From Actinomadura pelletieri DSM 43383 (GTDB lineage: Bacteria > Actinomycetota > Actinomycetes > Streptosporangiales > Streptosporangiaceae), in the NCBI RefSeq assembly GCF_003634705.1, contig NZ_RBWU01000008.1, positions 310,001 through 374,000 on the forward strand: 64,000 bases of DNA, written 5' to 3'. The notes beneath the pieces are model-generated. The model ran no database searches, was not told the origin of the DNA, and saw nothing but the letters and a program-made list of their open reading frames with translations. Positions 51,141-58,928 of the stretch are shown here, one piece after another. The number at the start of each line of letters is the position of its first letter. The stretch's first letter is position 1. A program made the translations under genes and the position numbers.

Positions 51141-52861
51141 CGGTGTCTCCTGGCGTGACGGCGCTGTTGCGGTGGATCCAGACGCACGAACGTGCGCGGT
51201 GCCGGACGGTGCGGGTTGCCGGTTCGCCGGTTGGGGCGGGCGGGTTGGTGCGGTGGGACAGGCGGCCGTGGGCGTCCGTCGCCGGTGGGGCGGCCGGGCC
51301 CGGATAGGCCGGACGGGCGGGGCCGTGGGATGGCCTGTGACGCGGCGTCGTGGCCGGGCCTATGGGGCGCGCCGGTGCCCGTGCGTTCTGCCGTGTGCTG
51401 ACCGTTGCGGGGCGGCGGAATGGCCGCGTGACGTGCCCGGTTCTGATGGTCGGGGCTGTGCCGTTCACCGGAACGGCCACCTTGGGCACCGGCCCGATCG
51501 GGTTGGGGACCGGGCCCGCCGTTTGGTCCGCCGTTCGGGCTGCCCTGCGGCCCGCCGCGCCCGTGACCTCGCCCACCTGGCCCCGGGCCGGGGCGAGGGC
51601 GCCCGGCTCCCGCGTTCCTGGTCGAGGGCCGCGGCCCCTTCCCGCCGTGAGTGGCTCGGCGGGTCGCGCGGGTGACGGCGCCGACCGCCTTATAGAGGAC
51701 GAGCGTTTTGACGAGTTGGCGGAGCGTGCGCGATTGCGTGGACTGCCACACGGTGCGCGCGACCCAACGCGGGATGCGAATCAAGATGAACAGCAGCGCG
51801 ATGATCAACAGGAGGTCGACCAGCTCGGCCTGATTGGTCGGAAGCCCGACGAAGAACTGTTCGCTGTCGCTTTCCTGGGATAGCAGCAGTTGCAGCGCGG
51901 TGATGAACACGAACGATTGACAGACCTGGATCGCCAGCGTCCCGGAGATACCTCGCCACCACAGCCGAGCCAATCCATCGGTGAGAGGTAGGACGTGGAA
52001 CATCAGCGCGATCGGAGCCAGCGCGATCAAGACCATGGTGATCGCCAGGCGCGTCACGTACTGGAACAGCAGAATCGCCGCGAGGACCACCACGATCAGC
52101 GAAACGATGGTGTAAAACGCGCCGCCGGTGTTGATGGAGGCTTCGATGCCTCCGGCGAGCGCCGCTCCGGCCTGGTCGGGGTCGATCCTGTCGGTGCCGT
52201 TCATCAAGATCGCTGAGGCGAGACCGTTGGCGAGCCGGATGCCGTAGCCGATCCAGATGAGGCTGGTGTTCATCGCGATGAACGCCAGCACCAGACGCGG
52301 GACGACCTGGCTCGGTGACGTCTCGCCCGCGAAGGTCTGACCGGTCATCAACAGCACACCGGCGAAGGTCACCAGGAGTACGAAGCAGGTGTCGGCGATC
52401 GCCAGCGATGTGGTCCAGATCTGTTCGGTCCGCTGCATCGGCCCCGAGCCGATCTCCGGCGTGGCGAACTGAGTCGCGGCTAGCGTCCCCATCACCGGCT
52501 CCAAAGCGGCGCTGGCCAGCGTCTGGAACCAACCCGTGATCGCCTGCTTGGCCTTGCAACCGAAATCGGCCCAGCCGCAATCGTCGTCGCCTTCCCCAGC
52601 CGGGGTTCCCTCACCGGTGTCACCACCGCTCGGCGCCGTGGAGGGCGCCTCGGACGGTGTGGTGGACGGTGCTTCGGTCGCAGGAACCGAGGGCGTTACC
52701 GGCGGTGTGGGAGGCGAGGTCACGCTCGGCGCTGGGGACGGCGACGGTGGTGGCGCGGCGGCGTCCGCGTGCCGGACCAGGCCCAGCACGCAGCCACCCG
52801 CCACCAACACGACCCCGAAGGCGACCGCCACGCGCGAACCCTTCGGCGGGAAGGCACGCAC
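51137..52861 (-). CDS. VirB6/TrbL-like polytopic channel protein
   Basis: 574 residues from GTG 52861. A signal-like N-terminus and a Pro/Ser/Thr-rich external stretch are followed by at least six hydrophobic helices between about 145 and 370 (for example LAIADTCFVLLVTFAGVLLM, IVSLIVVVLAAILLFQYV, LLLIIALLFILIRIP). The last 170 residues are a disordered, Gly/Pro/Arg-rich cytoplasmic tail. This is the VirB6/TrbL layout of Gram-positive mating channels. Confidence 0.8.
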   Translation of the reverse strand: MRAFPPKGSRVAVAFGVVLVAGGCVLGLVRHADAAAPPPSPSPAPSVTSPPTPPVTPSVPATEAPSTTPSEAPSTAPSGGDTGEGTPAGEGDDDCGWADFGCKAKQAITGWFQTLASAALEPVMGTLAATQFATPEIGSGPMQRTEQIWTTSLAIADTCFVLLVTFAGVLLMTGQTFAGETSPSQVVPRLVLAFIAMNTSLIWIGYGIRLANGLASAILMNGTDRIDPDQAGAALAGGIEASINTGGAFYTIVSLIVVVLAAILLFQYVTRLAITMVLIALAPIALMFHVLPLTDGLARLWWRGISGTLAIQVCQSFVFITALQLLLSQESDSEQFFVGLPTNQAELVDLLLIIALLFILIRIPRWVARTVWQSTQSRTLRQLVKTLVLYKAVGAVTRATRRATHGGKGPRPSTRNAGAGRPRPGPGPGGRGHGRGGPQGSPNGGPNGGPGPQPDRAGAQGGRSGERHSPDHQNRARHAAIPPPRNGQHTAERTGTGAPHRPGHDAASQAIPRPRPSGLSGPGRPTGDGRPRPPVPPHQPARPNRRTGNPHRPAPRTFVRLDPPQQRRHARRHR

Positions 52862-52863
52862 GG

Positions 52864-53286
52864 TCAGATACCGACGACGTATTGCAGGATCTGCACCAGC
52901 ACGGGAGCCAAGGCCGCGATGCCGTACCCGATCGCCGCGTTGCGGAGGGTGCGCTTACCCGCCTCGGCCTCGCCAGGGTCACCCCCGGCCAGCAGGTAAC
53001 GGACACCGCCGATCGTGGCGAACAGCGTCGCCAGCGCGACCAGCAGACCGACGATGACGTTGCGGAGATTCCCGATGACCTGCTCAAGCCGGGCGTTGTC
53101 CGCCAGAACGACGGGACCGCCTCCGGCCTGGGCCGCCGAGTTCAGCGTGACCGCCACCACCGCGGTGGACAGCAGCAGACCGATACAGCCGACCAGGACG
53201 GCGGCGGCAACACGGGTCTTGCTCACGCGGACGAGACAGGACCGAGAGCGGGACGGGAGAAGCCAGGACGGTGGACGGATGCTCAA
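52864..53286 (-). CDS. VirB2/TrbC-like small membrane protein
   Basis: 140 residues from a TTG at 53286 with GGAGGG 7 nt upstream; a GTG at 53226 is an alternative giving a shorter signal peptide. Hydrophobic segment VAAAVLVGCIGLLLSTAVVA ends near NSAAQAGGG. Two further helices (LRNVIVGLLVALATLFATIG and AIGYGIAALAPVLVQILQYV) enclose RYLLAGGDPGEAEAGKRTLR, typical of TrbC/VirB2-like pilin subunits of actinobacterial elements. It is the first gene of the channel operon, 2 nt before the VirB6-like gene. Confidence 0.75.
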   Translation of the reverse strand: MSIRPPSWLLPSRSRSCLVRVSKTRVAAAVLVGCIGLLLSTAVVAVTLNSAAQAGGGPVVLADNARLEQVIGNLRNVIVGLLVALATLFATIGGVRYLLAGGDPGEAEAGKRTLRNAAIGYGIAALAPVLVQILQYVVGI

Positions 53287-53529
53287 CTGAGAGCCCTCCA
53301 AGCACGAGCATGACGCGGCGGACGGTGACGGCGAACGCGGAGCACGAATCAAGGTGTGGACGGCGATGTCGTCCGGTGAGAGGAGCCTCAGGGGAAGGCG
53401 GGACCAGGGCCTTGCGGGTGTCCTCCTTCAAGGGCACTCGGCGGATGGTCGGACGGTGGGGACCGGGTGAACATCCGGCCCCGGCGCCTGCCTCGCCCCT
53501 GGGGCTCCTCTCGTAAAGGAAGAGACCGT
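53287..53529. other. Gap between transfer operon and sigma-like gene
   Basis: 243 nt without a convincing gene. The transfer-operon promoter may lie here. A near-palindromic GCCCCTGGGGC occurs close to 53497. Confidence 0.4.
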
Positions 53530-54423
53530 TCAGACCCCGGTTGTGGACATCAGGTACTCGTAGTCGTCCCGTAGACCGTCGTCGCGGCGCATCGCTGCGA
53601 CCAGCCGCATCTCGGCCCGGCGACGGCGCTTCATCAACGCCTCGTAGGACGTCCCCGAGCGCTCGGCCAGGACGGCCGGGGGCACGCGCTCCAACCGGGT
53701 CACCGCGATGAGCTCGGCCTCCTCCGCAGTGATCACGCCTTGGCGGGCCGCCGCGTCCAGCAACATTTCGGGGTGCCCACTGGTCGAGTTCGCCGCGGGT
53801 TCCAGCGCGGCCATGACGGACGGGTCGACGCGCACCGTCCGCACATGGGCCTGGTCGGCGCGCACCACGGCCTTGACCGACCGTGACACCAGCCGCTGGG
53901 CGATCCTCGGCCGGTCCAGATCGATGCGCGGCAACGCGTGGAAGAACGCCGCCAGCAGATCACCCGCGACCCTCCCGGTCCCGGCCTCCGCGCCGGTGTC
54001 CAGATGGGCCAGGTGGTCACGCACGGCCGCCTTCAACCCCGGCAAGGCGACGCCGACGCACCCGACGACCCAGGCCGGGCCGTGGCGGCGGGCGCGCGTG
54101 ACCAGGTCCCTCCACACCAGGTCGCGGGTCTCGGGCGTGGTCGCCGGGTGCAGCAGGATCGCCCGCAGCTCATCGAGCCCGATCAGACGCGCGGGCAACC
54201 CGTGCCCGAGCGCTGCGCCGTCCACCGTCAACGGCGCCGGGCCCCGCGTCAACGCCGCGAATCCCCTCTCCGCCACGTCCAGGACGTGCGGGATCTCGGC
54301 ACCGGCGCGGCCGGGACGCTCCTCGACGGTGCGGAAGGAGTGGCCACGAGAACGCGGTCCCTGGCTGGTGCCTGGGCGGCCGGTCAGACGGACAGCGCCG
54401 CCGGAGCGAGTGGTGGTGTGCAT
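53530..54423 (-). CDS. Sigma-factor-like / helix-turn-helix protein of the mobile element
   Basis: 297 residues from ATG 54423, with AGGGGG close upstream. Helical throughout. The C-terminal EEAELIAVTRLERVPPAVLA followed by ERSGTSYEALMKRRRRAEMR is a region-4-like helix-turn-helix, as in sigma-70 proteins. A central segment (RARRHGPAWVVGCVGVALPG) recalls sigma-like proteins found upstream of actinobacterial transfer genes. It likely regulates the transfer operon; whether it binds RNA polymerase is unknown. Confidence 0.6.
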   Translation of the reverse strand: MHTTTRSGGAVRLTGRPGTSQGPRSRGHSFRTVEERPGRAGAEIPHVLDVAERGFAALTRGPAPLTVDGAALGHGLPARLIGLDELRAILLHPATTPETRDLVWRDLVTRARRHGPAWVVGCVGVALPGLKAAVRDHLAHLDTGAEAGTGRVAGDLLAAFFHALPRIDLDRPRIAQRLVSRSVKAVVRADQAHVRTVRVDPSVMAALEPAANSTSGHPEMLLDAAARQGVITAEEAELIAVTRLERVPPAVLAERSGTSYEALMKRRRRAEMRLVAAMRRDDGLRDDYEYLMSTTGV

Positions 54424-54942
54424 GTGGACCCCCTGAGTGGTCGGCTTGCGGATCGGACGCCGACATCTCCTCAGAGGCCATGTGCAGATCATGAGCACCA
54501 ACCGGGTCGACGCCTTGCACAGCCCCACACCCGAACCGGCCTCGGACCTGCTCACGATCTGCACAAAATCGCGGTGACCAGCCAGAACACGAGGTGTTCA
54601 CCATGAGCACGCCGGAGGTACCCTCCGCAGGTCAAGTCGCGGCAACTGCTTAAAATCGCGCTGACCTGCATGAACATAGGGCCAGAGTGTGAGCTGCAAA
54701 GGAGATTCAAAACCCTGAATCGCCTCCTTGCGGCACCCACCCGGCCGAGGCGACCGCCCCCAGAACGCTGTGACTAGGGCCCTTTGGTTGCTCGCTGTCG
54801 CCCCTTGCTCCGTACCCCCCTTCACCTGGTGCGGTGTGGCCCGGCGGGGGCGGTCGGAGACGTTCGTTGTCCAAGTCCCAGGCGTGGTGGGTCTGTTCCT
54901 TAGTGAGACAGGGGACCGGGCGACCATCACGGGTCACCCATC
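54424..54942. promoter_or_regulatory. Divergent control region with 15-nt direct repeats
   Basis: The 519 nt between the divergent sigma-like and methylase-like genes hold AAAATCGCGGTGACC at 54565-54579 and AAAATCGCGCTGACC at 54652-54666, 87 nt apart. The flanking bases are also similar (CTGC before, GAACA after). They may be iterons, operators or part of a transfer origin. No gene is visible in the region. Confidence 0.5.
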
Positions 54943-55854
54943 ATGAACAGCACCAACGGACCGACTCCGACACCCGCCACCCCCGCGCGGCAGCTCCTGC
55001 CGCTGACCGTCTGGCTGTGCCCCGACGACACCACCGACCAGCCCACCAAACCCAGCGGCCAGCCATGCCAGAGACCGGCCCACCACGCCGCACCCACCAG
55101 AATCTGCGACCGGCACCGCGCGAGCATCAGCACCGCGCTGGCCCGCCACATCATCAACGCCGCCACCCGCGAAGGCGAGGTGATCGCCGAGGCGTTCACC
55201 CCCAACCACGCCACCCTGACCGCTGCCGCGCAACTGGGCCGCAGGGCCGTCGCCTGCGTCCCGCACCCCCCGATGGCCCGGCACATCGGCACGCAACTCC
55301 GCGCGACACTTCCCCGTGAACGGCTGGGCCGGGTAGCGATGCGGCCGTGCCGCGCCGACCAGATGCACCGTGGCGTCGCCGACCACCTCGGCCAGGTCGC
55401 GCTCGTGATCGCCACCCCACCGGTATCCGGAACGAGCGCCCAAGACCGCACCAGAACCAGGAGAGCCCCCGGCGGGTGCCCGGCGTGCTTGTCCGACGTC
55501 CTGGCGGGCAGCGCCTTCCAGGCCCGCTCATTCCTGCCCGCAGCGTTCCGCCTCCTGCGGCCGGGCGGGCACTTGGCGGTCGTCACCACAGCCAGACACC
55601 ACCACGGCCGTCTCGTTGACCCGGCACCGGAGATCATTCGGCAGGCCCGCGTGGCCGGGTTCCGTTACAGCCAGCACGCCATCGCCGTCCGCGTGCCCGT
55701 CGAAGGCGACACCCTCCTGGTCCAGGCCACACCCGGTGGCCTGGGTCAGCTCCGCGACGTCCGCTCCCGTGCCCTGCCGCCCGCGGCGCGGGTGCACGCC
55801 GACGTCTGCTTGCTCACTCGACCCGGCACCAGCGGCCAGGAGGAGGGCCGATGA
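54943..55854 (+). CDS. DNA methyltransferase-like protein with degenerate catalytic motif
   Basis: 303 residues. The second half reads like a DNA methylase: LVIATPPVSG in the place of (D/N/S)PP(Y/F), AFRLLRPGGHLAVVTTARHH and QARVAGFRYSQHAIAVRVPV. The aromatic residue after PP is Val, and no clear D-x-F-x-G-x-G SAM motif precedes it. The N-terminal part has cysteines that may bind zinc (WLCPD, QPCQRP, RICDRH). It overlaps the intact methylase gene downstream by 4 nt, so it may be a non-catalytic specificity or regulatory partner. Confidence 0.65.
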   Translation: MNSTNGPTPTPATPARQLLPLTVWLCPDDTTDQPTKPSGQPCQRPAHHAAPTRICDRHRASISTALARHIINAATREGEVIAEAFTPNHATLTAAAQLGRRAVACVPHPPMARHIGTQLRATLPRERLGRVAMRPCRADQMHRGVADHLGQVALVIATPPVSGTSAQDRTRTRRAPGGCPACLSDVLAGSAFQARSFLPAAFRLLRPGGHLAVVTTARHHHGRLVDPAPEIIRQARVAGFRYSQHAIAVRVPVEGDTLLVQATPGGLGQLRDVRSRALPPAARVHADVCLLTRPGTSGQEEGR

Positions 55855-56750
55855 ACACGAACATGAACATGAACAGCCGCACCTGGCCTGGCGTGTTCAC
55901 GTCCGTGCTGTGCACCGGTCAGCGTCCCTCACGGCTGCAGCGCAAGGGCCGGTATACGCCTGAGTCGATGGCGCATCCGGCCAAAATGCTGCCCGCGATC
56001 GCCGCCCAGGTCATCGCCGCCTACACCGAACCCGACGACCTGGTCATCGACCCCATGTGCGGGATCGGAACCACCCTGGTCGAAGCCGTCCACCAAGGGC
56101 GCCCCGCGATCGGGGTGGAGTATGAGGCCCGCTTCGCGCGGATGGCCGCCGGTAACCTCCGCCACGCCCGCACCCAAGGCGCCAGCGCCGCGAGCGAGGT
56201 CATCCACGGCGACGCCCGCACGATCACCACCGCCCTACCCGACCTTGCCGGTACCGCCGCGCTCATCTTGACCTCTCCGCCCTACGGGGCGGCCACGCAC
56301 GGGCAGGTGCGCACCGGCCGAGACAACAGCGGCGGAAAGATCGACAAGTTCCATGGCCGCTACTCCACCGACCGCGCCAACCTCGCCCACCGCCCGACCG
56401 CCGAACTCCTCGCCGGGTTCGCGCAGATCCTCAACGGATGCGCCACGCTGCTGTGCCCTGGCGGCGTCATCGCCGTCACCGCCCGGCCCTTCCGTGTGGC
56501 TGGGGAACTGGTCGACCTGCCCGGCCAGATCGTCACCACCGCCGAAGACCACGGGCTGGTCCTGGTCGACCGGCTCGCCGCGCTGCTGTGCGGCCTTCGC
56601 GACGGGCATCTGGTCACTCGCGCCTCGTTCTTCCAGATGGTCGAGGCTCGCCGTCTGCGTGAACACGGCATCCCCGCGATGGCCGTCGCCCACGAGGACC
56701 TGTTGGTGTTCCGACCAGCGTCCAGCCTCGGTGATGGAGGGGGGCGTTGA
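55851..56750 (+). CDS. DNA N4/N6 methyltransferase
   Basis: 299 residues. SAM motif IDPMCGIGTTLVEA (DPMCGIGTT at 67-75), GVEYEARFARMA, and catalytic motif TSPPYG (141-146) are all intact; TSPPY is most common in N4-cytosine methylases. The C-terminal half (LLCPGGVIAVTARPFRVAGE) completes the fold. No restriction endonuclease gene is adjacent, so it is an orphan modification enzyme, probably protecting the element from host restriction or marking its DNA. Coupled to genes on both sides. Confidence 0.85.
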   Translation: MNTNMNMNSRTWPGVFTSVLCTGQRPSRLQRKGRYTPESMAHPAKMLPAIAAQVIAAYTEPDDLVIDPMCGIGTTLVEAVHQGRPAIGVEYEARFARMAAGNLRHARTQGASAASEVIHGDARTITTALPDLAGTAALILTSPPYGAATHGQVRTGRDNSGGKIDKFHGRYSTDRANLAHRPTAELLAGFAQILNGCATLLCPGGVIAVTARPFRVAGELVDLPGQIVTTAEDHGLVLVDRLAALLCGLRDGHLVTRASFFQMVEARRLREHGIPAMAVAHEDLLVFRPASSLGDGGGR

Positions 56751-57013
56751 GCGGTCCCGGCCTTGACTGGGACGGACGAGACGAGCGTCCATGTCGTCGT
56801 TCCGCAACCGGGACGGCGGGCCGGTCAGCGGCCGGTAGCCGTCCCGGTTTGGCGTGGACGATCGTCACCGCCGAGGGTGACGTGGCCGCACACCTGGAGC
56901 GCGCGCAGGCGCTCGCGATCAAGGAGGTACTGCAATGGTGGACCAGACACGTAGCCCAATCCCGCTCGACGTCTTCACCCAAGGAACCCACAGCAGCCGA
57001 TCCGCAGGACTGA
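56747..57013 (+). CDS. Small protein upstream of the integrase
   Basis: 88 residues from a TTG overlapping the methylase stop; the 3' end overlaps the integrase start by 79 nt in another frame. The segment LAWTIVTAEGDVAAHLERAQ, then ALAIKEVLQWWTRH, is an amphipathic helix seen in small genes preceding actinobacterial serine integrases. It might be a recombination directionality factor or only an accessory gene. The overlap and weak start keep confidence moderate. Confidence 0.5.
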   Translation: MSGPGLDWDGRDERPCRRSATGTAGRSAAGSRPGLAWTIVTAEGDVAAHLERAQALAIKEVLQWWTRHVAQSRSTSSPKEPTAADPQD

Positions 57014-58821
57014 CCGGACCCGGCGGAGGAGTCCGGTCGGATGGTCCGCTACGAGTGGCGTTCGCGGGCCGTACCTCGACCGAGGACAAGCAGGACCCGA
57101 CCCTGTCGCTGCCGCGTCAGCTCGCCAACAGCCAGACTGCCCTGCACACGGCCCTTCCGGGCCGGGCGGTGATCGTCGCGCACTTCTATGACATCGAGTC
57201 TGGGCGCAAGGACCTGGCCGCTCGCGGGTTCGGGCGCGGGCACGAGCGGTTCACCATTCCGATTCCGCGTGACGGCGGCATTCAGGACCTGCTGCTGGAG
57301 GCGGCCCAGGCCGATCGGCGGTTCGACGCAGTGATCTGCGAGTCGGTCGACCGGATCGCGCGCCGGACCTACGTCGGTACCCAGATCGAGAACACCCTGG
57401 AGAAGCTCGGCATCCCGTTGTGGGCGTCCGATGAGCCGATCGCTCTGAACGGGAAACGCTCGTCTCAGGTGTTGACGCGGCGGGTGAAGCAGGGGGTTGC
57501 CGAGTGGTATGTGCTGGAGATGCTGGAGAAGGCGTGGGGCGGGTTCGAGGTCCACACCGAGCAGGGCTTCAACGTTGGGCGGCCTCCGTACGGGTATCTG
57601 GCGCAGAAGGTTCCGCACCCGGTCGCCGCTCGCCGTGAGCAGGGAGCCACCAAGCATGTGCTGGCGCCTGACCCGGTACGCGGCCCGGTCGTGGCGACCG
57701 TCTTCGAGATCCGCGCCGGTGAGCGTCTCGGTTATCAGGCCATCGCCGACCGGCTCAACCGTGATCTGGATCGGTACCCGCCGCCCGTCGCGACCGCGAA
57801 GCACAGAAGTGTGGGCCGGTGGACCTATTCCTCGGTGCGGGAGGTGCTGACTAACCCGAAGTACACCGGTTACATGGTGTGGAACCGTAAGGCCACCACC
57901 TCGGCCAGGGGCCGCAACAACCCGCCCGAGGCGTGGGTCTGGTCCAGTGCACCCACTCATCCCGCTCTGGTGAGCGTCGAGACCTTTACCGACGCGCAGA
58001 AGGTGGCGCGTGACCGGGAGGGGTCACGTAGCCGTCCGGGGCCCAACACCGCGCAGACCGGCGCCCGTCGTTCCTACGCGCTGCGCTCGTACATGGTCTG
58101 TGGGTTGTGCGGGCGGCGGATGTTCGGCAAGGAGAGCCGGGGGCGGATCTACTACATCTGCCGTCCCGCTCGCGCCTACCGTCCCGAAGGGCACCCGGCG
58201 AGTATCTGGGTTCGTGAGGAGCCCCTCATGGCGGGTCTGACCGAGTTCTTCAACCGTGAAATCTTTGGCCCGCACCGTCGTGAACGGTTGCATGTCCTGC
58301 TCGCCCGGCTGGATGACAGCCACCTTCATGAGCACCGGGAACGGCTGGCGGCGGTCGAGGGGCAGATCGTGGAACTCAAGCGCCGTAAGGAACGTGTCCT
58401 GGACTCGTTGGAGGCCGCTGATGAGCCCTCGCCTGCGTTCGTCAATTCCATCAACGAACGCACGACGCGGATCGGTGCGGAGTTGGAGGGTAAGCAGGCG
58501 GTTCTGCGGGAGTTGCGGGAGGCGGTTCCGGTGGCGCCGTGTCCTGAGTTGTTGGATCGCTGCCCGACCGGGACGGTCGATCTCGGGTTGTTGCCGGAGG
58601 TGACTCTGCGGCGACTGTTGGACGCCTTCGCCGTCCAGATGCGTCACGACCCGGAGGGTGACCTGGTCGCCGTTCAGGTCACGATCACGCCCGAAACGGC
58701 GGACACCCAACTACGGGCGGCGCACGCGGCGATTGCGGGGGATGGTGACGGGGCGGATGGCGATCATGCAGCCGTGCGCGTGGTACCCCCTACCGGATTC
58801 GAACCGGCGCTACCGCCTTGA
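56935..58821 (+). CDS. Large serine recombinase (element integrase)
   Basis: 628 residues from ATG 56935 with AAGGAGG 7 nt upstream. A resolvase domain contains FAGRTSTED with catalytic Ser48 and SLPRQ. The recombinase domain (FNVGRPPYGYLAQKV, VREVLTNPKYTGYMVWNRKA) and a zinc ribbon (VCGLCGRRMFGKESRGRIYY, IC) follow. A coiled-coil stretch lies at about 470-530. The last about 12 codons (PPTGFEPALPP) are the reverse complement of the tRNA-Glu T-arm. This shows integration at the tRNA 3' end with the integrase next to the attachment site. Confidence 0.93.
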   Translation: MVDQTRSPIPLDVFTQGTHSSRSAGLTGPGGGVRSDGPLRVAFAGRTSTEDKQDPTLSLPRQLANSQTALHTALPGRAVIVAHFYDIESGRKDLAARGFGRGHERFTIPIPRDGGIQDLLLEAAQADRRFDAVICESVDRIARRTYVGTQIENTLEKLGIPLWASDEPIALNGKRSSQVLTRRVKQGVAEWYVLEMLEKAWGGFEVHTEQGFNVGRPPYGYLAQKVPHPVAARREQGATKHVLAPDPVRGPVVATVFEIRAGERLGYQAIADRLNRDLDRYPPPVATAKHRSVGRWTYSSVREVLTNPKYTGYMVWNRKATTSARGRNNPPEAWVWSSAPTHPALVSVETFTDAQKVARDREGSRSRPGPNTAQTGARRSYALRSYMVCGLCGRRMFGKESRGRIYYICRPARAYRPEGHPASIWVREEPLMAGLTEFFNREIFGPHRRERLHVLLARLDDSHLHEHRERLAAVEGQIVELKRRKERVLDSLEAADEPSPAFVNSINERTTRIGAELEGKQAVLRELREAVPVAPCPELLDRCPTGTVDLGLLPEVTLRRLLDAFAVQMRHDPEGDLVAVQVTITPETADTQLRAAHAAIAGDGDGADGDHAAVRVVPPTGFEPALPP

Positions 58822-58856
58822 AAGGGCGGCGTCCTAGGCCGCTAGACGAAGGGGGC
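58784..58856 (-). tRNA. tRNA-Glu (UUC)
   Basis: 73 nt on the minus strand. The acceptor GCCCCCT pairs with AGGGGGT (one G-U), the anticodon stem-loop is CCGCC-CTTTCAA-GGCGG with anticodon TTC, and the T-arm is GCCGG-TTCGAAT-CCGGT. The discriminator A is followed by an encoded CCA (58781-58783). The integrase frame overlaps its 3' half, so the tRNA 3' end is the element's attachment site; the gene remains intact. Confidence 0.95.
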
Positions 58857-58928
58857 CCGGTGGTGGCGGAGATGGTCGCCACTCGACCTGGTCAGTGTAG
58901 AGGACGTTGTGGGGAGGCGCGCAAACCG

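Noticed and set aside
53084-53437. 117-codon minus-strand frame starting at 53437
   Set aside because: Its second half is a shifted frame over the VirB2-like gene, and the first half has no recognised domain or convincing ribosome-binding site.
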